Assembly (NCBI GenBank): GCA_045595165.1
Contig: JAZNZY010000019.1
Span: forward strand, 1-64,000
Direction of reading: 5' to 3'
Length of the DNA stretch: 64,000 nucleotides
DNA from: SFLA01 sp045595165
GTDB taxonomy: Bacteria > Bacillota > Clostridia > Oscillospirales > CAG-382
Shown here one piece after another: positions 33,573-43,700 of the stretch. The notes under the pieces are model-generated. The model was not told the DNA's origin. It was given only the letters and a program-made list of their open reading frames with translations, and did not search any database. Position 1 is the stretch's first letter. Each line of letters opens with the position of its first letter. A program made the translations under genes and the position numbers.

Positions 33573-35126
33573 TCAATAAGGCTGTGTGTTATAGTCCAGC
33601 AGAGCAGGGTAGGAATCTTCTATAAAATCGAATTCCACGGTTTTTCCGTCAATATTCCATACCGACGGAGTGTTGTTATAGGTCCAATCCAAAGGCTCGG
33701 CGCTGTTTTGCTGAACCGAATTCACCTTGAATGCCTGCACAAGGTCTTTTTTCATTTCTTCTGTTAAGGCGCTCGGCTGTATGGAAACGAACAGAGGCGT
33801 TCCGCTGTATGCCAGCAGGTAAAGCCACTTTTTGTTTAATGACCAAGGGATGTTTTCTTCCAGTATTCCCACACAGTCCGCATCGGCGGAATAAAAGGTG
33901 TTGTTCTGGCACATTCTGAACGCCAGCGAGTTTATGCCCAGCGTTCTCGTTCTTGACCAATGTCTGCCGCTGGTATCGTCGCCTATACGGTTGAGCGCGT
34001 GTATTCCCGCGCAAAGATGGGATACGGTATTGCATCCGATCACCACGGCATCCCCCGCCTCTCTTTGTATAAGCAGGTAAAGGTCTTTTACTATCTCTGC
34101 GTTGGTTTTTGTATCGTCGTAAAAGCTCCAATCCCCATCGGAGGTAATCATTCCGTTAAGAGAAAATCCGTATCTGCCGAACAGATCGAAGGTGGAATAA
34201 TCGTGCTTTATAAGGGTGTATCCCCAGCTTCGTATTCGGCGAACCGTATCTGCCAGATATTTTTTTACTTCGGGATGGGTGGGATCGAGAAAGCGGTTTT
34301 CCCATCTGTCTATACATCTTTCGGGATGGTCGGCTTCTTCCTTTATGTCGTGAAGCGGTCTGAACCATATTCCCGCTTTTACGTCCATTTTCTTGAAGGC
34401 ATCGGCAATTTCGCCCATATCCCCGTATTTTTCATTGGGGTACCATGGGCCTGCGCAGGAGTTTTGGGACCAGCCGTCGTCAATTACCATGTATGGGCGG
34501 TTTTGTAACCCCTGTGTAAGGGACGCGATAACTTCGCAGTCCTTTATAATATCTTCTTTGCTGCTTACCCCGTAAGCGTAATACCAGTTGTTGCTTCCGT
34601 ATACCGGTTCTGCAGGCAGAACGGGATTTTCGCACATAAGCGCGCAAAAGCTTTTCGCTGCCTCAAAGGGGGAAACACCTGCGTATTCGCGGCATACAAT
34701 TTCGCAAGCTTTAAGCCTTCTTCCGTTTAAGCGCACGCCTTTTCCGCCGTTGCGCAGGTCGATATGGCAGGTAACGCCTTGGGCATCGTATTGAAAGCAT
34801 ACGAAAGAGTTCGCTCCCGTTTTTACACCGCAACCCGCGGTGCGTTCTCCGCTGTTGGCAATAAAATACCAAGGCATAAAGACTTCGCCGTTAAGGGATG
34901 CCCAGCACATATCTCCGTAAGCGCGTTCCCATTTATCGCCCATTACACGGGTGTTTTCTCGTGTGGGATAGTTCCAGCGGAGCAGGACGCGTTTTATCTT
35001 TGCAGTGTCCGCGGCAATATATACTGCAAGAGCACCGTTTTCCAAAACGGTTTCCAAAACAGCATCGGTATTTTCTCCTTCGCAGTATATTTTTATATCA
35101 TCGGGTATACGAAGTATATTTATCAT
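33573..35126 (-). CDS. Clan GH-D (GH36-like) glycoside hydrolase
   Basis: 517 residues. An N-terminal beta domain is followed by a TIM barrel with PYMVIDDGWSQN, GIWFRPL, YTLIKHDYSTFD (predicted nucleophile Asp after Lys-His) and RIGDDTSGRHW (candidate acid/base Asp). These positions match alpha-galactosidase-like GH36/GH27 enzymes, but the sequence is divergent and the exact substrate (alpha-galactoside, raffinose-type sugar or other) is uncertain. No signal peptide, so cytoplasmic. It lies 17 bases downstream of the transglutaminase-like lipoprotein gene. Confidence 0.78.
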   Translation of the reverse strand: MINILRIPDDIKIYCEGENTDAVLETVLENGALAVYIAADTAKIKRVLLRWNYPTRENTRVMGDKWERAYGDMCWASLNGEVFMPWYFIANSGERTAGCGVKTGANSFVCFQYDAQGVTCHIDLRNGGKGVRLNGRRLKACEIVCREYAGVSPFEAAKSFCALMCENPVLPAEPVYGSNNWYYAYGVSSKEDIIKDCEVIASLTQGLQNRPYMVIDDGWSQNSCAGPWYPNEKYGDMGEIADAFKKMDVKAGIWFRPLHDIKEEADHPERCIDRWENRFLDPTHPEVKKYLADTVRRIRSWGYTLIKHDYSTFDLFGRYGFSLNGMITSDGDWSFYDDTKTNAEIVKDLYLLIQREAGDAVVIGCNTVSHLCAGIHALNRIGDDTSGRHWSRTRTLGINSLAFRMCQNNTFYSADADCVGILEENIPWSLNKKWLYLLAYSGTPLFVSIQPSALTEEMKKDLVQAFKVNSVQQNSAEPLDWTYNNTPSVWNIDGKTVEFDFIEDSYPALLDYNTQPY

Positions 35127-35143
35127 ATTTCAAAACCTTTCTG

Positions 35144-36370
35144 TCAGTAGAAATAAACTATAAAAAAGGTGTTTTTGTTGGTATGGAATGCCCAAATGTA
35201 ATAATTGCCTTCGGAGTCGGTTTTCAGCAGGTCTTCGTAAAGTATATCGCTCAGAGCGCTCCAATCCACCGCTTGGTTCAAAAGCATAGTGTGAAATTCG
35301 GTTTCACCCGAAAGCATGCCGTTTATAATATCCGCCGACATTTCTTCCAGAGATTCATAGGCTTCTCCCTCGGTATAGTAATAATTCTTGTTGCTGTTCT
35401 CGGAAATGGGATTATATTCCCACAGTTCAAGCCAATCGTATTCATCACACATATCCGCCCCTGCGTTGAAAAGGCGGTAATTGGTCTTGTACTCGCTTCC
35501 GTAAGAGGCATCGTCAAAGGTAACGTCAACAACATACCATTCGTTATCAAGACAAATGGTGTTGATCATATGCCCTTCTCCGTTAAAGTCGGTAACACAC
35601 ATTCTGCCAACCTTAAACCCTGCAATAGTCGCCAGCAGGTAAAAAGAATCGGTATATCCCTGGCAGTTGGCGTATTTATCCAACAGCCCGCCCACGGCTG
35701 TAAGGTGTCTTGGCGGATCGGAAGGATCGGGCACATCAACGGAGGGGTTGTAATAGGTTATGGTTTCGGCAAGATAATCGTGAAGATATATTTCCAGCTC
35801 GTAATCCCCGTTGGTCTCCGCTTTCGCGGCTTCCACAATTTTTACAGCCTCGTTTAACACCTGTTTTTCATCGTCGTTTAGGGATGACGTGTCTTCGCAG
35901 AAATATGCATCCGCTATCCGATCTCCGGGAAATTCGGTTATCTCAAGGGTATAATGATTTTCCGTGTATTCGTATTTTATGTATAATGCGGCAAGCATAC
36001 GGGCGATAAGCTGCGCGTCGAATTCCTCGTCGCCCAGATATTCAAAGCGTATCTCCAGCTCATCCCGTTCTTTTTTTTCGTTAAGATAATCTCTTAATTC
36101 AACAAGACTGTATATTGTTCTCTCTTCCTTCGGTGCCTCGTCTTCCTCGGACATCTCTTCTGCGGATATTTCGTCTTTTTCGGGAACGGATATATCATCT
36201 TCGTTTATTGTGGGAAAGCTTTCTTCAATGCCCAAATCATCGCTGTTTTCCGATGTAATGCCCGCATCTGAAGAAGACGCTTCGGGAAGGGGGAACGGAA
36301 AAAAACAAGATGAAGTAAGCAAAGCGGTTATAACGATAAAAGCGGTGATGATTACTATGCGTTTTTTCAT
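35144..36370 (-). CDS. Transglutaminase-like lipoprotein
   Basis: 408 residues with GGAGGGAG before the ATG. MKKRIVIITAFIVITALLTSSC is a probable lipoprotein signal (Cys22). An acidic Ser/Glu-rich stalk runs to about residue 85. The C-terminal domain has the cysteine-protease-like triad Cys (ANCQGYTDSFYLL), His (GEGHMINTI) and Asp (VVDVTFDD). It is a divergent paralogue of the 19563 protein with a longer region after the triad. Substrate unknown; roles in cell-wall or peptide processing are guesses. Confidence 0.82.
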   Translation of the reverse strand: MKKRIVIITAFIVITALLTSSCFFPFPLPEASSSDAGITSENSDDLGIEESFPTINEDDISVPEKDEISAEEMSEEDEAPKEERTIYSLVELRDYLNEKKERDELEIRFEYLGDEEFDAQLIARMLAALYIKYEYTENHYTLEITEFPGDRIADAYFCEDTSSLNDDEKQVLNEAVKIVEAAKAETNGDYELEIYLHDYLAETITYYNPSVDVPDPSDPPRHLTAVGGLLDKYANCQGYTDSFYLLATIAGFKVGRMCVTDFNGEGHMINTICLDNEWYVVDVTFDDASYGSEYKTNYRLFNAGADMCDEYDWLELWEYNPISENSNKNYYYTEGEAYESLEEMSADIINGMLSGETEFHTMLLNQAVDWSALSDILYEDLLKTDSEGNYYIWAFHTNKNTFFIVYFY

Positions 36371-36416
36371 AATTTTCTCCCTCCGTTTTTTATTGGCGCC
36401 GTACTCTTATCAGAAC

Positions 36417-36523
36417 ATTATACAGCAATTATTTGCCCGTGTCAATAAAGCAAATATTCTCTGTGCATCAGCTTTTGCTGAAGCTCACAACGCATTGACA
36501 GCATGGGAAAAATAAAGTATAAT
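36417..36523. promoter_or_regulatory. Divergent promoters of the lipoprotein and tag genes
   Basis: Minus strand: TTGACA (36440-36445), 17-base spacer, TATAAT (36417-36422). Plus strand: TTGACA (36495-36500), 17-base spacer, TATAAT (36518-36523). Both are full consensus matches. Confidence 0.75.
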
Positions 36524-36602
36524 TCAAAAAACGGAGAAGCTTTTTGCAACTGTGAAATCGTTGCGTTGATTTTTTTACTGTATCTTTTTTGGAGGAAGCG
36601 TT

Positions 36603-37157
36603 ATGGCAGATATCAAGAGATGCTCGTGGTGCAATTTGAAAAATCCTTTGTACGTGGAATACCACGATACCGAGTGGTGCGTGCCGAATTTTGATGAAAA
36701 GCATTTATACGAAATGCTCATTCTGGAATCCTTTCAGGCGGGTCTTTCCTGGGAGTGTGTTTTGAACAAACGGGAAGCGTTCAGAAATGCCTACGATAAT
36801 TTCGATATCGCTTCCGTCGCTTCTTATGATGACGACAAGATAAACGAGCTGATGCAAAACAAGGGTATCATAAGAAACAGACTTAAAATATCCGCCAGCA
36901 TTCAGAACAGTAAGGTTTTTGAGAAAATATCAGATGAATACGGCTCTTTTTACGCATATTTGTTAACCTTTACAAAGGGTGCTACCCTTTACGAAACGGA
37001 TAAAACCACAAACCTTTTATCGGATGCCATCTCAAAGGATCTGCAAAAAAGGGGAATGAAATTCGTAGGCTCGGTCATCATCTATTCCTACCTGCAAGCC
37101 ATAGGAATTATACATTCCCACGATACGGATTGTTACCTGCACAAAAACAGCGAATAA
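36603..37157 (+). CDS. tag: DNA-3-methyladenine glycosylase I
   Basis: 184 residues, normal length for Tag. The zinc-binding N-terminus (RCSWC...YHDTEWC) and C-terminal HSHDTDC are present, as are LILESFQAGLSW and KFVGSVIIYSYLQAIG, which form the helix-hairpin-helix base pocket. It excises 3-methyladenine from alkylated DNA. GGAGGAAG precedes the ATG. Single-gene unit. Confidence 0.94.
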   Translation: MADIKRCSWCNLKNPLYVEYHDTEWCVPNFDEKHLYEMLILESFQAGLSWECVLNKREAFRNAYDNFDIASVASYDDDKINELMQNKGIIRNRLKISASIQNSKVFEKISDEYGSFYAYLLTFTKGATLYETDKTTNLLSDAISKDLQKRGMKFVGSVIIYSYLQAIGIIHSHDTDCYLHKNSE

Positions 37158-37166
37158 GAAAAATCC

Positions 37167-37249
37167 ATCCCAAGAAACAAAGCGTTTTCTCGGGGACACC
37201 GATAAGTAAAGCAGATGAACGAAAAAATCCATCTGCTTTTGTTTTTTTT
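37167..37249. repeat. Degenerate dispersed palindrome, copy G, followed by a terminator
   Basis: ATCCCAAGAAAC...GTTTTCTCGGGGACACCGA (37167-37203) is a diverged inverse-orientation copy. AAGCAGATG (37209-37217) pairs with CATCTGCTT (37230-37238), then TTGTTTTTTTT, ending tag transcription. Confidence 0.7.
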
Positions 37250-37264
37250 GGATATTAAATTTCC

Positions 37265-37467
37265 TTGACAAATTTCCGTGTATTTGTTAGAATTGCCTTG
37301 CGACGCAACCGAATATACACCGCTATGAATTACGTAAGTGTGAGTTTTTATTTTTTGATAAAAACGCATGCTCTTTTCGGCATACTTACGTAAGGTAGCG
37401 GATTTGCGTCGCGGCAAATTGGGCAGTGCGGTTTTTTGTGCGTTGCTGTTTGCAACGCATTTTTTTA
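37265..37467 (+). ncRNA. Candidate structured RNA with promoter and intrinsic terminator
   Basis: TTGACA (37265-37270), 17-base spacer and TAGAAT (37288-37293) predict a start near 37300. From there GCGACGCAA (37300-37308) pairs with TTGCGTCGC (37404-37412). Inside, ACCGCTA pairs with TAGCGGA and TTACGTAAGT with ACTTACGTAA, forming one long interrupted hairpin. TGCGTTGC (37439-37446) and GCAACGCA (37452-37459) followed by seven T residues end the unit after ~165 bases. No coding frame with a ribosome site is present. It matches no RNA family I recognise. Confidence 0.55.
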
Positions 37468-37610
37468 TGAAAGCGGAAGATGTTGTTTTTTCAACCGTCA
37501 ATTTGCAATGAAAAAGTGTAAAAAACAAGCGGAATTTTGTTGTATTTTTTCCGTCGCATTATATAATGTAATTTTTTCCAAGGTTTTTTGTTCCAATTTT
37601 GTCGAAACTA
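37468..37610. other. Intergenic, no gene recognised
   Basis: T-rich sequence between the candidate RNA terminator and the promoter of the large surface-protein operon. No convincing open frame, repeat or additional promoter was seen. Confidence 0.35.
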
Positions 37611-37639
37611 TTGACTTGGCGTTGCTTTTTTGCTATATT
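37611..37639 (+). promoter_or_regulatory. Promoter of the surface-protein operon
   Basis: TTGACT (37611-37616), 17-base spacer, TATATT (37634-37639), giving a leader of about 130 bases before the gene at 37777. No equally good promoter was seen in the following 26 kb of intergenic gaps. Confidence 0.6.
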
Positions 37640-37671
37640 AGGTATGCGTATATTTGTGCCATCGTATTGCC

Positions 37672-37705
37672 CCTGTTTTGTGTCTATCCTGTAATACAAA
37701 ACAGG
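37672..37705 (+). promoter_or_regulatory. Leader hairpin before the dockerin gene
   Basis: CCTGTTTTGT (37672-37681) and ACAAAACAGG (37696-37705) are a perfect inverted repeat with a 14-base loop inside the untranslated leader. No T-run follows, so it is more likely an RNA-stability or protein-binding element than a terminator. Confidence 0.5.
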
Positions 37706-37776
37706 CAAGCAGAACTGCGATGTTCGGATAACGAAATAGAAAATAAAAAATATAAAATTTTTCAGGAGGCGAAAAA

Positions 37777-40700
37777 ATGGGTAAACATTCCAATTTTTTC
37801 AAACGTGCCCAAACGTGGGTTCTTACCGTTGCGATACTGTTGACGGTATTCCAACCTATTTTGGGCTTCGTGGTTGTTGCGGAAGATAAAACTCCCGTAG
37901 ACATCACTGTCGGTGAGCTTGTTGTTAAAAATTATGACCAGCTTACCGATTCCGAAAAGGCCCTTATCGAGTCGGGCGTATTGGTGGGAGATGAAACTCT
38001 TACATATACGAAGCCTGATGCGCTTAATGGCGATGAAGTTATATCTGTAAACACAGATAACAAGACTGTGACCGTAAAGGCTTACAAAGACGGCGGCTAC
38101 ACCTGGCAGCCCGTTTCCGTTAAGCTTGTAAATAACGGCGCAGTACTCGAAGAGCTTACGCTTGTAGCCGGCAAAGCCACCTACGAATACGACGGAAACG
38201 CTTTCGCCGTTGTAGTTGACTATAAGCTTGAAGTGGAAGTTGATGAAGCTGTTCAGAACAACCTTCTCACCGCTCCCGCAAAGCTTTCTGACGCAGTTGC
38301 AAAGCTCGACGCTATTGCAGGCGTTGACTTGAGCGCAATTGTTATGGCGCTTCCCGAGCTCAGAGAATTTGCAACCGAAGACGGTATGGAAGTTTATAAG
38401 ATCAAAGATTCGCCTGCATATCTCGATTTCGACGATGCTGCTAAACCTGCTACAAATGCACTGATTAGTCAGCTCGATGCAAACGGCGGCAAACTTGATC
38501 TTCAGCTTATGGTAGAAGCCTACGAAGCTGCTGACCACAAGGTTGCATACGCTATTGCAAACGGCGAAGCCATAGTTGAAAAAGCGATTGAAACCTATGA
38601 ATATCTTGCAATCGTCCTTGATGGTTTCGATTACGATGGAGAGATCGAAAACAAAGATTCTCTCTTGGGTAAGATAGACGCTATCAATTCGGTTCTTGAT
38701 ATCTTGATTTCCAATCATCTCGTTTCTGCGGATGTTCGCACTAAAGTTGAACTGGCTCAAAAGTCTGTAAACACTGCAATTTCCGTATTTGAAACTGCTG
38801 TTAACGCACTTGAGGCTCCTTGCGCTTCCGGTTGGAAGAGCATTGATGGTATCGTTAAGGCCGGTCTTACCGATGTTCAGCTTGAGGCTCTTGACGGATA
38901 CGTTGCTTCTATTGCAATTCCCACCACCGGTATTGCTGTAAAGAATCCTCTTTACGTTGAAACTGTTTCCGTACAGCACAATATGAGCATGTACAACGTT
39001 ACCGTTAACGTAGAGCTTGAGCTTACCGGCGACAATAACGTTGTCGGCAAGGTTGATACCGTTACAACCACCGTTACTCTCGCAGAGGGTGCAACTACCG
39101 CTGAAATCCTTGCTGCAGTTGAAGCAAGCGGCGTTGTTGACAGCGCTCTCACTAAGTGGAACGATAAATACGTAGACGGCAAGTTTGACGTGGTCAAGTC
39201 TGCGCTTCCCGCAGTTCTTGAAGCGGATACCGTTTACACTATCACTTATACTCCCAAAACCTTTAACGTAGATTACGCCGGCAACAATGTTGCATATCCT
39301 TACGGTGCTACCGTAGTGCTTGAAAAGCACGCTGATGCAACAAAGGCTTACGATTACAAGGTTAACGGAACACCTTACGCACAGGGCGAATACTTCGTTG
39401 TAGAAGGTGATACCGTTATTACTCGTGAAGAGGGCAAGAGCTACACCGCTTCTACCCTGTTCAATATTATCGCAAACAACTACCTCAGCGGCAAGGGTGC
39501 TGCAATCCTTACCTCCGGCGCGTTGTTCGGCGACGTTGCCGTGAACGTTCGTTATCCCGGCGATGAAGACGAGCTTGTTTCTCTTGACGGCAAGAAGCTC
39601 ACCGCTAAGAAATATGCTGCAAGCTATGAGGGCCTGTCTTGGACCGCATACAGCTATACTCTTACCAAAAACGAAGTTGAGAGCGAACCCGTTCTCTTCA
39701 ATGGCGCTGAAACCGTTGAGATCAGCGGAAGCTTCGATTACGTTACCGTAATCTACCGCTTGAACTTCACTAACTTCAGCGAAGATACAGTTCTCGGCTT
39801 TGCTAATCTTCCCCACGTTCTTGCAGAAGAGTCTGCCGCACAGAAAGCGGCTCTTGAAAGAATCGCCGCAAAGAACGGAACTCTCGCACAGCTGAAAAAA
39901 GCAGTTCTTTCGGTAGCAGCTGAATCCATCAATGATTCCACGCTTAACGCCGATCTCGCTAAGGACGCTGCGCTTAAAGCTTCTTTTACTACTGCTTTCA
40001 ACGGCATTATAAACGAATGCTACTCCGGCACTACTATGAAGCTCAGCCTTCTGATCAACGATTATCTCGCTTCCGGCGATAAGATCGCTCATTACTATGC
40101 AAACCACGAAGAGATCCGCGGTGAGATCGCAGTGCTTGCAGGCTACCTTTCCACCATGATTGCAGAAGAAGCAGGCTTGACCAAGGATGATAAGAAGGCG
40201 GCTCTTGAGATTCTTCTTACCGATCTTGGTACAGGGGTGATTACCGCTGAAGATATTAAGAAATACGTGGACAACTTCGAATCTATCGAAGAGATCATGA
40301 ATTCCGTGCTTGACGATCTCAGCGTTCCCAATGCCGCTATCGATCTTGAAAGCCCCAACCTTGGTAAGCTCACTGCTGCCCTCGACGGCGCAACTGTTGA
40401 CGCTGTAAATTCCTACAAGGGACTTTACCTTACCAGCGTTGGCTTTACCGAAACTTCCGATGAACAGACTCTTATCACCGTAAATGTAAATGTAAACGGC
40501 ACTACCGTTTCCGTTACCTCCGCACTTATGGACAACGTTGATACGGTTTCTGCAGGCGTCATCGGCGATCTTATCGAAGCTATCAATGCAAAGATACCCG
40601 GTGATTCCGCTTATTACAACAGCAATTACAACGAAGTAGTTGCAGCGCTCAACGCACTTGTTGGCGAGCAGGCAGGCTCTGTAACCAAGAATTACACCAT

Positions 40701-43700
40701 CAACTACACCTATAAGGAATTCACTGTTTCCGTTCCCGAAACCGAAGACCAGACTGTAACTGCAGTTGATAAGGTTATCAACCTTCCCGCCAGCGGAAAT
40801 GCCGGCTTCAAGTATGTATACAGCGTTAACGGAATCGAAGTTCCTACCGGCAACTATACTCTTACCGATGCTGATTTCGCTTCCCTCGTTGCAGGCAATC
40901 TTAAGATCACCTTGAAAAAGGTTGACGTTCTCAGACAGAACCTTATCGATTACGTTGACAGCCTGAATGCTAACTCCGGTGATACCGTGAAGTTTGCTCT
41001 TGTTGAAAACAACGGCGAATATTCTATCGTACTTAAGATCGACGGCCTCCAGCCCAACGCTCTTATGAGCGCTGTTATGGGCACCGCGCAGGGTATGGTT
41101 ACCGGTGATTACGCGTACGTTGGACTTGACGGCAAGGCGTTCATTGACGGCAAGATCTATCTCCAGTCTGTGCTGGATGCATTTATGAACAGCGGCTTTG
41201 GCGATAAGACCATCGTTGACGTTATGGATGCTAACGGTAATATTAATAATATGAAGCTTTCCGGCACCGTTATTTCCAATACTCCCGTTGCTCCTTACGG
41301 CGGCGAGCTGTTGGCAACCACTATGCAGCTGGGTAACACCGCTTCCGATGCTATTGACGTAGACTTCTATATTACTCTTGGATCCGTTTCTTCTGAAATG
41401 GTTCAGGTGAGAAACGTTCTGGCAGGAAAAGTTTCCAATTACTTCGGCTTGGTATGCGATAACGGCTATGCAAATATGTCCGTTAACCTTCCCGAAAAGG
41501 CTTACGAAGCATTCCTCGCAATGCTCCTCGTAACCGAGAAGATCGATATAGCAAACATCAACGCTGTTAACAGCGAAATCGCTATTTCCTTCTTCCACGA
41601 TCTGCTTATGCCCACTCTTAAGACTCCCGGCGTAACAGTTCAGACCTTCGATAACACTCTTTCCAAGTTCGGCTTTGATCTGGATCTCTCTTCTCAGAAG
41701 GGCGCAGAGCGTCTGTATGATTATATGGTAGGTTTCTACACCAACGCTGATTATACTTACGATCCCGAAACCGGCTATATGGTAAACAATATATCTATTT
41801 CCGCTGCTATCGACGCTATGAATCTTGGCAGCCTCGGAAATATGATCGCTGAAAAAGACACCGGTCTTGACATCGCACTTTCTCTTACTATCGAAGACCT
41901 CGGCCACGAATACGATGCTCTCTATGTTGATATAACCGCAGACGGCATTGCAAACAAAGCAGGTCTTTCCACCGATATCGTTGCTAAGGCAGATGATATT
42001 GAAGGTACCGCAGTAATCGTATTGCTCGATAACGTTAACGGTCCTCTCAACCTTGGCACCACCACTCTTCTTAACCTCAACGGCTTTACCGTTGACGGCG
42101 ACCTTAACTGTGAAGGAAAGGTAATCGTAGTTGATACCCGTGTCGCTGACGGCGTGAACGGCGGCGTGACCGGCGAAGTAACCGGCAACGCAATCATTCT
42201 CGGCGGTAAGTATGCAGATGATGTATCCGCATTTACCAAGAACGGTTACGTTCAGAACTCCGAAGGCGTAGTAAACAACAAGTTCTATGATATAGTTGAA
42301 GATTCCGAAGGAAATGTTATCGTAGAGCTTAACGCAGGTGTAATTCACACCGATAGTATTCCCAGCATCCCCGGTCTTGCAATAGACCTCGCTTGCGATC
42401 TCCTCTTCAACGGATACAGCAGCAACTACCTTGAAATTGCAGGCAATACCGTTTATGATATCTCCTTTGAGGATCTCGTAGGTATTTATGCAAGCACCGA
42501 TCGTGTAAACAAAGTAGTTGATGAAGTTGTAAACATCGTTGACAGTGCAGAGCTTTCCGCACTTATCAACCTTGTTCTTGACGACGTATTCAATTTCACT
42601 GCTATAAGCGAAGCTATCAAGGCAGACGAACCCGTACTTTCCTACGAAATGGTAACCAAGCCTTGGAGCATCCAGTTCTCTCATGTTTCTTCCGAGGATT
42701 ACATTACCGCAGGCATCGTATCCGGTGAACCTGCCATAGTAAGAGAACTTAGCATCACTCTTGTTGGCGAGGAAGCTGATAAGGCTTATTTTGCAGATCT
42801 CTTTGCAGAACTCGGCAGAACCGTTTCTGCTGATATCAACGTAAACATCAACCACGGTCTTGACGGAAAAGAACTTTATGCTGAGGTTTCCGCAGACGCA
42901 AACGTTTATGTTGACTATACCAACCCCAATTATGCTGTAATGTTCAGCGTAATGATCGCTGACGGTATCGGCGCTCCCGCAAACACCGCACTTGTTGAGG
43001 GTATCAAGGAATTCTATGCAACCAACGGCGATATCTCCGATCTCGCATTTGCATTCAATTCTCTTACCGTTAATCAGGTAGTAACCGCGCTTAAGAATCT
43101 TACTCTGAACGATGATTTCGACGCTATGGTTGCAAGACTCGGTCTTGACGGTATCGTTCCTTCCAAGGTAGCAGAGCTCGAAGATCTTTACGATCGTATC
43201 GGCAAAGTTGCTGCAGCTGCAGTTCGCAAGGCTGATATCACCGGCGGCAGCCGCAAGTTGGGTACCTTCCTTGATGCAGACGGCGCATACGGCATGAGCA
43301 GATCCAACTTTGCAAGATATCTGGAGAGAAACCTCTTCAAGGGTTACTCCGCATCCGCTTCTGTAGAAGTTACCGATTTCTACGTAGGCGTTAAGCTCTT
43401 TGCAGATGACGTGCTCAACCTCCTGCCCGAATTTGTAGACGGCACCGGTACTCCCGATCTCACCTTCAGCGATAAACTCGTTGGCTACCAGATCGATTTC
43501 GATGGCAACTACATCATAATCGATACTCATGCAAGCGGCATTACCGTTGATGAGCTCAAGGCACTTATTAACCTCTACGCTGACAATGCCGATTATATCG
43601 ACATTGCTCTCGGCGATAACCTTTCCGGCGATTCTCTCGTACCTAACGGCACAAAGCTTCTCGCTACCGCAGGCAACGAATTCACCGATGAAGTTGATAC

